DNA from: a virus
Virus record (IMG/VR): IMGVR_UViG_3300044613_001835
Coordinates: 1-64,000 of that record
Strand: one strand, 5' to 3'
DNA length: 64,000 nt
The translations under genes were made by a program, and so were the position numbers. Positions 21,822 to 31,500 of this stretch are shown piece after piece; within the stretch, counting starts at the first letter, position 1, and each line of letters starts with the position of its first letter. Below the pieces are notes generated by a model, which was given only the letters and a program-made list of their open reading frames with translations, made no database searches and was not told where the DNA came from.

Positions 21822-23279
21822 TTAGTTTACATCCCTAATAATTTGAATTATTTTTTTATGTTCTATTGATTTTGTTACTTCACTTTCAAGCCAAGCAGAA
21901 GCAGTTATGTTTTCTGTATATCTTTTTAGATTATTTGATAAAAAATTATATTCTTGTAAAATTGCATCATTATCAAATAAATTAAGACCAGCCATAACAA
22001 CAGCAAAGTTGGCTGCAGAAAACATAGCGTAGGTAGAATAATTCATAAAATCTTCAGCGATTGGAAGTTTTGTTTTCCATCTTTCTAAATTATATTTTAA
22101 AGACTCTGGAATTTCTACACTTAAAATATTTTTCCAAAATTCAGTGTCATTTCTTTTTGTTAAATAATGCAACACAATAAAGTCTCTAATATTTTCTGTT
22201 ATTTTTTCAAATGATTCATTATAATCTTTTATAACTCTTTCATCATAGTTTTGAATTTTATGCATTAACAAAAAACTTTGTTGAATTGTTAATCCAATTG
22301 AGGTTGCTTCTAATGGTTCAAAGAAACATCCGCTTAATCCCATTGCAACACAGTTTTTACTCCAGACATTTTCTAAAGCGCCAGGATCAAACTCAAAAGT
22401 TTTTCCAATCTCTACTTCATGTCCAAGTTCTTTTTCTACCTCTAATTTTGCTTCGTCAGCAGTTATAAAGTTTTTGTCGTATATGTATCCATTTCCGTGA
22501 CGGCCCCAAGTTGGTATCTTAAATCTCCAGCCTGCATCCATTGCTTTTGCCAATGTCCAATAATTGTAATTGTCTTCATCTCCTGTTGGAAATGTAATTG
22601 CAGAGTTTAATTTTAAATATTTGCTAAAAGATTTCCATTTAACGTCTAATTTATTCATTAAAATTCTATTGAATCCTGTTGCATCTATATAAAAATCACT
22701 TTTATATTTTGATTTTTCTCCAACTATAAAATCAATAAAACCCGTTTCGTCTAGTTGAACTTCAACTATATCATCATCAAAAACATTAATGCCTGTTGCA
22801 ACGGCTTTCTTTTTTAAAAAATCATTTAATTTAAAAGTATTAAAATGATACTGGTTTGTTGGTGCCGAAGAGTCTATATTTATTGCACTTGGAGGAACTA
22901 AATTATTTACAATACTTTCTGGATAAAGATTTAAATTTTCAGGTATTTGTTTTCCATATACGTTAAGGTATTGTCCAGACTTTGATGCGTATGGATGATA
23001 AACAGAATGTAAATATTTTTTATCTTTTATCCAATTATCAAACATAACACCTATTTTAAATGTTGCATCGCACTCTAAAATAATTTCACTATCTTTAATT
23101 CCAAGAAAATTCATAAATTCTTTAAAATGTTCTGTTGATCCTTCACCTACACCGACAATGCCAATATTTGAAGAATAAATTAAATTTACATCTAGGTTGC
23201 TGCGATTTTTTAAAATAAGTGCAGAAACTAAACCAGCGGTCCCACCGCCAACAACGGTCAAACTTTTTACGTTTTTCAT
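21822..23279 (-). CDS. Flavin-dependent halogenase 2 (variant motif)
   Basis: 485 residues. FAD motif GGGTAG (11-16), GVGEGSTEH (43-51), catalytic-lysine equivalent K75 (ATFKIG) and FFEPLEATS (319-327) are all present. The WxWxIP signature reads W251-R-F253-K-I-P, so the second tryptophan is Phe. It is a clear family member but only distantly similar to halogenase 1, so the two were probably acquired separately. The changed motif may alter substrate or halide choice, or mark a monooxygenase-like activity. TAATG overlap with the RuvC-like gene. Confidence 0.88.
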   Translation of the reverse strand: MKNVKSLTVVGGGTAGLVSALILKNRSNLDVNLIYSSNIGIVGVGEGSTEHFKEFMNFLGIKDSEIILECDATFKIGVMFDNWIKDKKYLHSVYHPYASKSGQYLNVYGKQIPENLNLYPESIVNNLVPPSAINIDSSAPTNQYHFNTFKLNDFLKKKAVATGINVFDDDIVEVQLDETGFIDFIVGEKSKYKSDFYIDATGFNRILMNKLDVKWKSFSKYLKLNSAITFPTGDEDNYNYWTLAKAMDAGWRFKIPTWGRHGNGYIYDKNFITADEAKLEVEKELGHEVEIGKTFEFDPGALENVWSKNCVAMGLSGCFFEPLEATSIGLTIQQSFLLMHKIQNYDERVIKDYNESFEKITENIRDFIVLHYLTKRNDTEFWKNILSVEIPESLKYNLERWKTKLPIAEDFMNYSTYAMFSAANFAVVMAGLNLFDNDAILQEYNFLSNNLKRYTENITASAWLESEVTKSIEHKKIIQIIRDVN

Positions 23280-23860
23280 TATTTATTTACCCCTATCGCT
23301 TTATCCCAATTATTAATAGCCCAATGCCCGATACCACAAGCGTCAGCAACGTCGTTGTCGCTAATAATTTTATCATAATTAATTTCAATTATTTTTATAG
23401 TCCTTTCTTTTCTAATTTGCCTCTCGTATGCCTTATACCAAGATTCTGATTTTCCAGGGGATTTTAGCCTAATTGTAATCTGTTCTTCTTTTGTTAATTT
23501 TTTGTTTCCTAAATAATTTTGCCAAGTTATGGGTGCTACTGTTCCTATAGTTTTTGTTCCAGTTAACCCTGCTGCACCCAAAAGTGCGCCTTGAACCAAT
23601 GCTAGATCTGCAGCAGTTTTAGGACTATTCATAAATACAGTATGTTCAATTATAACTGCTTCAAATCCTCCACAATATTCAAAAAATGCTTTTGTTTTAG
23701 CGCAAGCATCCATAACCTTTTCGTAATTTGTTTTTCCTTCAAAATTAATTTTACCAATATCTCCCAAAGTCTTATCATTAAAAATAGCAAAAGCAAGACT
23801 ATTGGTACTTGCATCAATAGCACAAATTGTTTTGGGATTACCATTGTTGTTCATAGTCAA
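23279..23860 (-). CDS. RuvC-like Holliday junction resolvase
   Basis: 193 residues with the RNase H-fold acidic residues: D16 in CAIDASTNS, E72 in VIIEHTVF, and D170/D173 in NDVADACGIGHW. It would cut branched recombination or replication intermediates before packaging. It overlaps the zinc protein gene upstream by 23 bases and the halogenase start downstream. No signal or membrane segment. Confidence 0.87.
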   Translation of the reverse strand: MTMNNNGNPKTICAIDASTNSLAFAIFNDKTLGDIGKINFEGKTNYEKVMDACAKTKAFFEYCGGFEAVIIEHTVFMNSPKTAADLALVQGALLGAAGLTGTKTIGTVAPITWQNYLGNKKLTKEEQITIRLKSPGKSESWYKAYERQIRKERTIKIIEINYDKIISDNDVADACGIGHWAINNWDKAIGVNK

Positions 23861-24131
23861 TAAATCCTTTTATTTGTTTTAACATTTTATCTACTTCTTT
23901 TTTATTTACATTGCAATTAGAACAAAACCCAGAATCATTGTATATTGAAAGTTGTTCTTTACAACCACCAAGACAAAGCCTTTTCTTTCCTTTTCTTTTT
24001 TGTCTGCGAGTTATTTGATACCTTTCGGCTATCTTCGCTTTTGTTGCTTCTTCTCTGCAAAAGTTTCCACAATAAATTTGATAACTTACTTTAGGTTTAA
24101 ACGGGGTCTCGCATCTTTCACACAATTTCAC
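23838..24131 (-). CDS. Two-zinc-finger protein
   Basis: 97 residues. The first unit CERCETPF with YCGNFCREEA gives CxxC/CxxxC, and the second CLGGCKEQ with CSNCNV gives CxxxC/CxxC. The middle is strongly basic (RRQKRKGKKR). Probably binds nucleic acid. It sits between the Cas4-like exonuclease and RuvC-like resolvase genes, so a recombination or repair role is likely by context. Confidence 0.7.
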   Translation of the reverse strand: MKLCERCETPFKPKVSYQIYCGNFCREEATKAKIAERYQITRRQKRKGKKRLCLGGCKEQLSIYNDSGFCSNCNVNKKEVDKMLKQIKGFIDYEQQW

Positions 24132-24136
24132 ATTAA

Positions 24137-24997
24137 TTAACCCTCTTCATCCTTTAATAATACCAAAGGTTTAATCTTTATTGTGCCTGGCCCTGCCTCA
24201 GCACATGCTTTTTGAATTGGACAGACTTTACAAATTTTTGAATTTGAGCGATATGGAATTTCTGGCAAATTTTGATCTTGCCAATTTTTATAAACTATTC
24301 TCATCCACTCAAAAGCCTGCTCTACCCAATTACGATAATGTTCATTTACTACTACAGGCAATGTAAGTAACTCGTGATTATTTTTATTTTCATAAATCAT
24401 AACACCTTTACGAATTTTTAAAACTTTCATATACATTAATAATTGCATTAGGTGACCCATCTTAGGTCGTCTACTTATTTTTTTGTATTGAAATCCATCA
24501 TTAGGCATTGTCTTTATTTCACCAATAAGTCTTTCACCTTTATAGTCAAGCATTACATCGCCATATCCGTCAAATGGTGGATCATCAGTTTTAACTCTAA
24601 ATTCCATTGCTGGATGAGTTTGCTTGTTATATTTTCTTGGAAGTGGATCAAACTCCATATCTTCTGCAAGCAATCCAGATGCTGCTATTGCTTCTTGAAT
24701 TCTTTCATGCCCAAGACTTCCCTGTGTTCTATTTGCTACACCAAAAGCATCTGCATTGTCATAAAATATTTGACCTTCAAATGCTAAATGCCAATATCTT
24801 GGGCACTCTCCAGAGCCGTAGGTTAAATTAGATGCAGAAAAATTATTTTTCTTTGTAAATTTTGGTTTTGTTTTAGCAAGGTATCCAGAGTTAATTGCGT
24901 CTACTAAACCTTCAACAAAACCTTCGTCTTCTTCAGTATTTGTAACCTTACTTTTGGTATCTTTAATCATAACTTGTTTTAATAAATTTTTAGCCAT
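24137..24997 (-). CDS. Cas4/RecB-like PD-(D/E)XK exonuclease
   Basis: 286 residues. Catalytic motif: GYGDVMLDYKGERLIGEIKT (D, then E-x-K) near residue 150. Cysteines at SGECPRYW (N-terminal) and CKVCPIQKAC (C-terminal) match the four-cysteine iron-sulfur clamp of Cas4/AddB-type nucleases. Such phage nucleases process DNA ends for recombination. There is no cas1, cas2 or CRISPR array in the window, so it is a phage recombination enzyme and not a CRISPR part. Promoter at 25019-25027. Confidence 0.85.
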   Translation of the reverse strand: MAKNLLKQVMIKDTKSKVTNTEEDEGFVEGLVDAINSGYLAKTKPKFTKKNNFSASNLTYGSGECPRYWHLAFEGQIFYDNADAFGVANRTQGSLGHERIQEAIAASGLLAEDMEFDPLPRKYNKQTHPAMEFRVKTDDPPFDGYGDVMLDYKGERLIGEIKTMPNDGFQYKKISRRPKMGHLMQLLMYMKVLKIRKGVMIYENKNNHELLTLPVVVNEHYRNWVEQAFEWMRIVYKNWQDQNLPEIPYRSNSKICKVCPIQKACAEAGPGTIKIKPLVLLKDEEG

Positions 24998-25018
24998 TTT
25001 TATCCTTTGTTTGTATTA

Positions 25019-25027
25019 AGTATAGCA
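25019..25027 (-). promoter_or_regulatory. Extended -10 promoter for exonuclease gene
   Basis: TGC-TATACT on the minus strand in the gap between the 101-residue gene and the exonuclease gene; AAGGAT follows shortly before the ATG. Confidence 0.5.
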
Positions 25028-25029
25028 GG

Positions 25030-25335
25030 TTAGCGCATTATATATTTAAGCGCTGACACCAAGTTGTTTATAGATTCTGCTGCTGTGTAATATATGTTCT
25101 TTTTGGCACGATCATTTTTGTCTACATTGGCCATCCAGGTAGCCCTGAAAGCCATCTTTGCTGCTATTGCTTGAAGCCTTACTATCTCAATACTTGCTAC
25201 TTGAGCAGGAATGTCTGGCTTAATTATTACCTTGGCAATAAATGTTAGGGCAGCAGTAAGTTCTTCATCTTGCATATAGTCTGCAATTTCTACAAGCCCA
25301 TTAACCATCTCTAGTGTTGTTTTTTCTGTTGTCAT
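25030..25335 (-). CDS. Conserved phage protein, unknown
   Basis: 101 residues, all-helical. MTTEKTTLEMVNGLVEIADY, IIKPDIPAQVASIEIVRLQA and DRAKKNIYYTAAESINNLV look strongly conserved, and I recall this type as common in actinobacterial phages without a function. It follows the antiporter gene with a 4-base overlap (ATGA-like) and lies between recombination genes. Confidence 0.65.
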   Translation of the reverse strand: MTTEKTTLEMVNGLVEIADYMQDEELTAALTFIAKVIIKPDIPAQVASIEIVRLQAIAAKMAFRATWMANVDKNDRAKKNIYYTAAESINNLVSALKYIMR

Positions 25336-26516
25336 TTTTTAACTAACCTCCTTGTTATTGGCATAGTGCTGATTGTGCTTAATATTGCCATTATTAGTAA
25401 TGCAGTAAACATTTGAGATGTAATTATTCCCTTATCTAATAAAACTGTACAAAAAATAATTTCAATTAAAGCCTTTGTTTGAAGTAGTACCCCAATAACA
25501 AAAGCATCTGTTTTTTTCCATTTCAGAATTTTTCCAGCAATCAAAACTCCTAAAATCTTTGACATAAATTGTACAATTAACAGAATAATAGCAACAAGTA
25601 TTACAAATGTACCAGATACAGACCAACCAGTTTTTAAACCAGTAATAAGAAAAAACACTGGCATAAGAATTAAAAGTATATTATCTCTAAACATTTTCAT
25701 TTCATTTTTATTAAACCATTCAGACTTCATTGTTACTCCAGCAAGGAATGCACCAACCATATAATGTAATCCAGACCAATCTGCTGCAAATCCAACCACA
25801 ATAATCCAAAGCATTGCTATTGCCCAGCGATCACGAGATTCTGGAACTTTTGCAATAAGTTTGTTTAATAAATAAGAAAATAATACAAATATTGGTAAGA
25901 AAATTATTTGTCTAATAACTCTTTGCCAATCCATAATAATAATAGCAAGTACTGCCCAAATAAAAATATCATCTAGGCTTGCATATCTTAATGTTCTTTT
26001 ACCTAATTCTTTATTAAAAATTCCAAGTTTTTCCATAAGGAGAATTAAAATTGGTAATGCAGTTACTGCTGTAGCCATTCCAACTCCAAAAGTAAATTGC
26101 CATGTACTAGCATTATTACCTTCCCATCCAGGATAATTTGAAATAATTAATGCAAGAATAGAACCAAAACATAGAGGAGTTAAAAGAGCAAATGCAGATG
26201 TTACCAGTGTGTCTTTCTTTTTAGTAATTGCCTCTTTTAAATTTAATTCAACGCCAGCGGTCCAAACGAATAACATTACACCCCACCAGGCTATTCCGCT
26301 TAAAACCTTAATATTATCTTCTGTAAATATTGTATTATAAAATTCTGGAAACTGTTTTCCAAGTATTCCTGGTCCAAGAATAATTCCAGAAACAATTTGA
26401 ACCACTGCTAATGGCATATAGTTGTCTGTTTTAAAAAATTTCCAAAAAAGATATGGGAGTAAAAAAATAACAAGCAAACTAACTAGAAATATTTCTGTTG
26501 GATTTCTTAATATCAT
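25332..26516 (-). CDS. CPA2-type cation/proton antiporter
   Basis: 394 residues, about 11-12 membrane helices, the size of the membrane part of KefB/NapA-type Na+(K+)/H+ antiporters. LAVVQIVSGIILGPGILGK is the typical helix-2 region, followed later by FAADWSGLHYMVGAFLAGV, which contains the helix acidic residue expected to carry cation and proton. No C-terminal TrkA-N regulatory domain. It directly follows the PD-(D/E)XK nuclease gene (no gap). Such a transporter is very unusual in a phage; it may adjust host pH or salt balance or the proton gradient during infection. Confidence 0.85.
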   Translation of the reverse strand: MILRNPTEIFLVSLLVIFLLPYLFWKFFKTDNYMPLAVVQIVSGIILGPGILGKQFPEFYNTIFTEDNIKVLSGIAWWGVMLFVWTAGVELNLKEAITKKKDTLVTSAFALLTPLCFGSILALIISNYPGWEGNNASTWQFTFGVGMATAVTALPILILLMEKLGIFNKELGKRTLRYASLDDIFIWAVLAIIIMDWQRVIRQIIFLPIFVLFSYLLNKLIAKVPESRDRWAIAMLWIIVVGFAADWSGLHYMVGAFLAGVTMKSEWFNKNEMKMFRDNILLILMPVFFLITGLKTGWSVSGTFVILVAIILLIVQFMSKILGVLIAGKILKWKKTDAFVIGVLLQTKALIEIIFCTVLLDKGIITSQMFTALLIMAILSTISTMPITRRLVKK

Positions 26517-26825
26517 CTATTTCTCCTCTGTTAATTGCTCTAGCATGTTCATTTCAATTATAGCAAGCCTTACCTTTGTATTACCTTCTCCAAGAATTAC
26601 AACAATTGCTGGAGATTTATCTCTACCCGCCTGAATAGAATCAGTAACAGCCTTGGCCCAAATATCTTTATTTAATGTAAAAGATTTTTTGCTTTCTTTA
26701 AAGTCAACAACAAATCCTCTCCAAGTAGCATCACCCTTTTTAGTGTTACGACCAGAGTTTTTATGTTGTTTTGCTCCTATTCTTTTTGATTCATTTTTTT
26801 CTGTCACTTTTTTATCCATGCCCAA
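26517..26825 (-). CDS. PD-(D/E)XK-like small nuclease (putative resolvase)
   Basis: 102 residues. KQHKNSGRNTKKGDATWRGF then VVDFKESKKSFTL give the G-D and D-x-K parts of a PD-(D/E)XK site as in small phage Holliday-junction/VRR-type nucleases; the middle acid is Asp (VDFK) where relatives often have Glu. Followed by WAKAVTDSIQAGRDKSP. Likely processes DNA branches, beside RuvC and Cas4-like enzymes. It overlaps the methyltransferase gene upstream by 22 bases. Confidence 0.7.
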   Translation of the reverse strand: MGMDKKVTEKNESKRIGAKQHKNSGRNTKKGDATWRGFVVDFKESKKSFTLNKDIWAKAVTDSIQAGRDKSPAIVVILGEGNTKVRLAIIEMNMLEQLTEEK

Positions 26826-27382
26826 ACATTATCATGAATACTTAAAATATTATCTTCACCTATATTATTTTTAAAATTTAAAATTGCATCTTGTAAAATA
26901 TTCCAACAGTGACCAGAAATAATTCCACCTATTTTTATTTTTTTATACCAATTACTAATATCTTTATGTGTCATTTCTAAACTTTGTGTTGCATCATAAA
27001 AAAGTAAATCTATAGATTCTTTATCAAACATTGATAAGGCTAGGTCAGATTCTAAATTTATTAACTCTATTTTTTCTTGAAATCCACTAAATTTAATATT
27101 ATGCTCTGCAAGAATTTTTAAATTATCAACTTCTTTTTTACCAAAATGATCATTATTTTCTACCCATGTTGTAGTATAAGGTATATATGGATCTATTGTA
27201 TATATTTTTTTAATATTGGGGCAGTGCTGAGCAAGCATACATACTGTTGTACCAGCACCAGTTCCTACTTCTACGATAGTAGAATTTTTAGGTAAATATA
27301 GATTAATTAAATGAATTAAACTTTGTCCATAAATATTTTTATCTAAAAAATTATAAAATCCTGTATCAATTTTATTATTCAC
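26804..27382 (-). CDS. Class I SAM methyltransferase (Methyltransf_24-like)
   Basis: 192 residues. STIVEVGTGAGTTVCMLAQ is the SAM loop, KIYTIDPY the second strand, IDLLFYDATQSLEMTHKDIS and KIGGIISGHCWN the fourth and fifth. Close in pattern to Methyltransf_24/CmcI-like small-molecule or sugar methyltransferases, with a GHCW block where related enzymes have metal-binding residues. It lies among DNA recombination genes but its fold is not that of a DNA methyltransferase (no NPPY or PC motif). Confidence 0.8.
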   Translation of the reverse strand: MNNKIDTGFYNFLDKNIYGQSLIHLINLYLPKNSTIVEVGTGAGTTVCMLAQHCPNIKKIYTIDPYIPYTTTWVENNDHFGKKEVDNLKILAEHNIKFSGFQEKIELINLESDLALSMFDKESIDLLFYDATQSLEMTHKDISNWYKKIKIGGIISGHCWNILQDAILNFKNNIGEDNILSIHDNVWAWIKK

Positions 27383-27561
27383 TTTAAATAGTCTCTTTTC
27401 TTTTTTTTAATAGGAATTAAGTTAACTTTTGAAATATGTTTTTGCGAACACATCCAAGTAGCATCTCCAGTTTTTGCATAAAACCTTAACACTTTTACAA
27501 TTTCTTGACAAGTTTTACAAGGCCATTTACCTTCATATGTAGAAAAATTTTGTTCAGACAT
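27379..27561 (-). CDS. Small zinc-finger protein
   Basis: 60 residues: CKTCQEIVKVLRFY, then WMCSQKHISK gives CxxC and CxxxH, one likely zinc site, with a basic end (IKKKKRDYLK). It overlaps the RecA-like gene by 8 bases and the methyltransferase start by 4 bases. Function unknown. Confidence 0.62.
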   Translation of the reverse strand: MSEQNFSTYEGKWPCKTCQEIVKVLRFYAKTGDATWMCSQKHISKVNLIPIKKKKRDYLK

Positions 27562-28567
27562 TAATTATTTTTGTCCTAAGTGTTTCTTGTAAATCTAAAT
27601 CTTCTTTAACACGATTAATTAAACCATCACGACCTTGTACTTTTGTTCCATCATCTAATTGATACCATGCGCCAGTTCTATTAAGTAAGCCAATTGACTC
27701 TGCAGTATCAACTAAATCTCCAATTGCATCAATGCCAATATTATCACCTCTAAAATAAAAATCATATTCGCCAGATTGAAATCCTGGAGAAGTTTTGGAG
27801 AATTGAAGTTCCCAGCGAATCTTTCTACCAATTTTTTCTTCAATTAGTTTGTCACCAATTTTAATTTTTCCTTTAAGTGCTTGGTTATCAGATTCTGAAG
27901 AAAATAATTTAATTACACAAGAAGAATAAAACTTGGTGGCCTGACCACCAGATGGTTGCTGACTTGTGTACATTGCATTAATATTATTTCTAGACTGAGA
28001 AATAAGAACAAGAAGTGTAGGCTTTACTTTATTATTTGCATAATTAAGCATCTTCCAGGCATTACTAAAATCTCTAGACTCAGCGCCAATCTGTTTTGTA
28101 TTTTCAAGTGCTTTCATTTCATCCGAATCTTTTTCAAAATATATAGCAGGAAGCATTGAGGTAATTGAGTCAATTACGATTAGATCAACACCAGCATTTA
28201 TTAGTCCTACACCAACATCTACCATATCGCTAATAGTACGTGCTTGTGAATAAATCAGTTTTGTTGGATCTACCCCTAATTGTTTTGCCCAATCTTCTGA
28301 GTACGACATTTCAGAATCAATCCAGGCGCATACCTTACCTTCTTTTTGTGCTAAAGCAATCATTTGCAAACACATAGAAGATTTAGCAGAAGACTTGCTG
28401 CCCCAAATTAGTACCTGCCTACCGTAAGGTAAGCCTCCTCCTAATGCACGATTTAAACCAAAACTTGGCGTTGGCTGATATTCAAAATTAATTCCCTCTC
28501 CAGTTCCAAGTCGCTTTCTAATTTTTGGGTCTAACTGAGATAATACATCTTCTACACTAACCGACAT
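27554..28567 (-). CDS. RecA-like recombinase with variant Walker A
   Basis: 337 residues, RecA core. The P-loop region reads LIWGSKSSAKSS: G56 to S63 has Ala61 where the P-loop has an invariant-looking Gly, and the DNA (GCT) is clear. Walker B is GVDLIVIDSIT. LLVLISQSR and the disordered loop region NAMYTSQQPSGGQATKF (L2) follow. It catalyses strand exchange or acts as a motor in recombination-dependent replication. It lies downstream of DnaE with an 11-base overlap. Confidence 0.9.
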   Translation of the reverse strand: MSVSVEDVLSQLDPKIRKRLGTGEGINFEYQPTPSFGLNRALGGGLPYGRQVLIWGSKSSAKSSMCLQMIALAQKEGKVCAWIDSEMSYSEDWAKQLGVDPTKLIYSQARTISDMVDVGVGLINAGVDLIVIDSITSMLPAIYFEKDSDEMKALENTKQIGAESRDFSNAWKMLNYANNKVKPTLLVLISQSRNNINAMYTSQQPSGGQATKFYSSCVIKLFSSESDNQALKGKIKIGDKLIEEKIGRKIRWELQFSKTSPGFQSGEYDFYFRGDNIGIDAIGDLVDTAESIGLLNRTGAWYQLDDGTKVQGRDGLINRVKEDLDLQETLRTKIINV

Positions 28568-31500
28568 TTACATCCTCCATTATAACGGTTCCATCTTTGG
28601 TTTTACCAAAACTAAATTTATATGCATTGCCTTCTTGAACATGCATGTAGGCTTTTGGAAATGCTGTTGGGAATACTGTAACAGAGTGTAAGTCTCGTGC
28701 AGTATCTGCTAATGTAAGTGAAGCCATTTTTTTTCCAGCCTTTGTAATTCTTGGTTTAAAAGAAACAACAAACATTTCGTCTTCTTTATAAGGCAGTTGC
28801 TTATAACTTAAGAATTTAATTAATGCATTTGAAGATTCTTTTATTTCATCTACAGGAATTGCAGAAACGATCCTGTTATCGCTAGCAAGAATTAAATAGG
28901 TACGACCTGTCTCAATAGTCGTTGATTCTTCATCAAATATACCAACAGAGCCTGTCTTATCAAGAACTTCAACTCGTGACCACCCAGTTCCTCTTTTAAT
29001 TGTTTTAACCATTCCCATTAATATGAAAGAACCCTTTTCTTCAAAATCTTCCACATCATTAATAAATGCATAGTAGTGGGATGGAATTGTAATATTAAAC
29101 TCTGGAAGGTTTAGATAATCATACAGGTTCTCTTTAATCTCATCATCATTTCTTGGATTATCTGGAAATGTAGCAGCACCAATTGATCTTAATGCCTGTA
29201 ATGCACGACTATTAACCCCATTCCCTTTAGTAAAAGTAAATTCCTCAAGTTCTTTATAAGATTTAAATGGTCTTGCTGCAATGTACCTTTCTGCAATTGT
29301 GTCAGATATGTACTTAATAGCACTAAGCCCAAAACGAATACCCTTACCCTCAATCTTAAAATCTGTATCTGAATCATTAATATGAGGTAGTTTAATTGAA
29401 ATACCCATGCGCTTAGCCTCAATTAGATATTCTGTGCGACCATCTTTATCTTTTTCATTTTTAAGAAGTGCAAACATAAATTCAAGAGGATAATAATACT
29501 TTAACCACGCCGTCCAATACGAGACTGTAGAGTAAGCAACCGCATGACTCTTGTTGAATGAGTAGCCCGCATGCGCTTCAAAGTCATGCCATAAATCAAG
29601 AGCCTGATTGGGACTAATATAGGCAGAAGCACCTTTAACGAACTTGTCTTTGAATACATCAAACTCTTTAGCATCTTTTTTCTTGCCAATGATTTTTCTA
29701 ACTTTATCTGCTTCCGACATGGACATGCCTCCAAGGTATACGCATGCTTGCATAACCTGTTCCTGGTATAAAACACAGCCATAAGTGTCCTCCGTAAATG
29801 GTTTCATTACCTGATGACTATATGATACCGACTGTTTTCCATGCTTACGAGCAATATAGTCTTTACCAATAGTGTTCATAGCACCTGGACGAACAAGAGC
29901 ATTAGATGCAGCAAGTTCGTTTAAGTTTTTTACACCCATCTTAACGAGAAGGTTTGTGTAAGGAGTTGCCTCACATTGAAACACTCCTTTAGTAAATCCG
30001 CTTGATAACATTTCATATACATTAGCATCTTCAAGATTAATTTCTAATAAATTAATATCTTTAAAGTGATTTGTTTTAATCATATCAATAGTATCTTTAA
30101 TAACGCTAAGAGTCTTTAGGCCTAGTGCATCAATCTTAACTAAGCCAATTCTTTCTGCCTCTTCCATGTCAACTCCAACAACTGGTATACGTTCATCGCT
30201 GCCAGTAGAAGATCTTGTTTCCATAGGGGCATGCCTAAATATTGGTTCTTTTGCAGTTACAACACCAGCAGCATGAATTCCTGTACCACGAATACGACCA
30301 CGAAGTTGTTCTCCGTATATCTCTACTTCTGGATATTTATTGCGAAAGTCTAGCGTTGATTTAGAACTACAAAAATCATCCCATGTATCTACGGTTTTTA
30401 ACACTTTGTTTACATCTGAAAGAGGAATGTTTAATACTCTTGATACATCACGAACAATGCCTTTACCAGTAAACTGTAAGAAGGTAGCAATAGATGCAAC
30501 ATGCCTATATTGTCTAACAAGATAATCTTTTACTTCTTCACGACGAGAATCCTGAATGTCGGTGTCAATATCTGGAAAGTCATTACGCTCTGGATTAATA
30601 AAGCGGAAGAACAATAGGCCATACTTGATAGGGTCAATATCTGTAATACCAAGTGCATAACAAACTAAAGATCCCGCAGAAGATCCACGACCTGGACCAA
30701 CCATAATTTTTTCTTTTTTAGCCCAAGCAATCATACTCTGAACAACAAGAAAATATGAATCAAAGTTTTTTGATTTAATAATTTCCAACTCTTCATCTAG
30801 TCTATCTAGATAAACTTTGTCTAAATCTAAACCACGATCCTTTAAACCTTGTATAGCAATAGACCTAAGTTCTTTGGCAGGATTTTTATACTGGACTGGT
30901 AATAAATTTAAACCATCCTTAATATCATAATCTTCAATCTTATCTGCAATGGCTATAGAGTTGATATACATATCTTCTCTCACTATACCCTGCAATTCCA
31001 TGGCAACCTTCATCTCATCATAAGATAAAAGGTGAATGTCAAACTTATTGAATGACATTTGTCGGTCTTCGCCATACAAGTAGTCTAGGCGTTGCAGCAT
31101 ATTGCCTTTCTTTTTTGATTTTTCATATGTTGCATCTTTTTGCACCTTTGCGTGAGAGTTCATAAGTAACTTAAACTCTTGTATTTCCTTTTGTGAATCG
31201 TCAACATGGTGACAGTCTGGTGTTACTACAACTTCAACCTTAAACTCATCTGCAAGATCTGATAACTGCTTATTAACTTCTGCACCATTGTGTGGCATTA
31301 ACTCCATATAGAAGTCATCTTTAAATACTTTTTTAAACCATTCAATATGCTTCTTTGCCTGAGCATACTCTCCATGCTCAATAGCCTTTGCAATGATACC
31401 GCTTAGACATCCAGATAAAACAATAATGCCTTCGCTGTACTTCTCAAGAACTTCAAAGTCAAAGCGTGGCTTACTGAAATATCCTTCAGTCCAAGCAATT

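Noticed and set aside
24137-24997. Cas4-like nuclease as sign of a phage CRISPR system
   Set aside because: No cas1, cas2 or effector gene and no repeat array in the window; neighbours are recombination genes, and such nucleases are common in phages.
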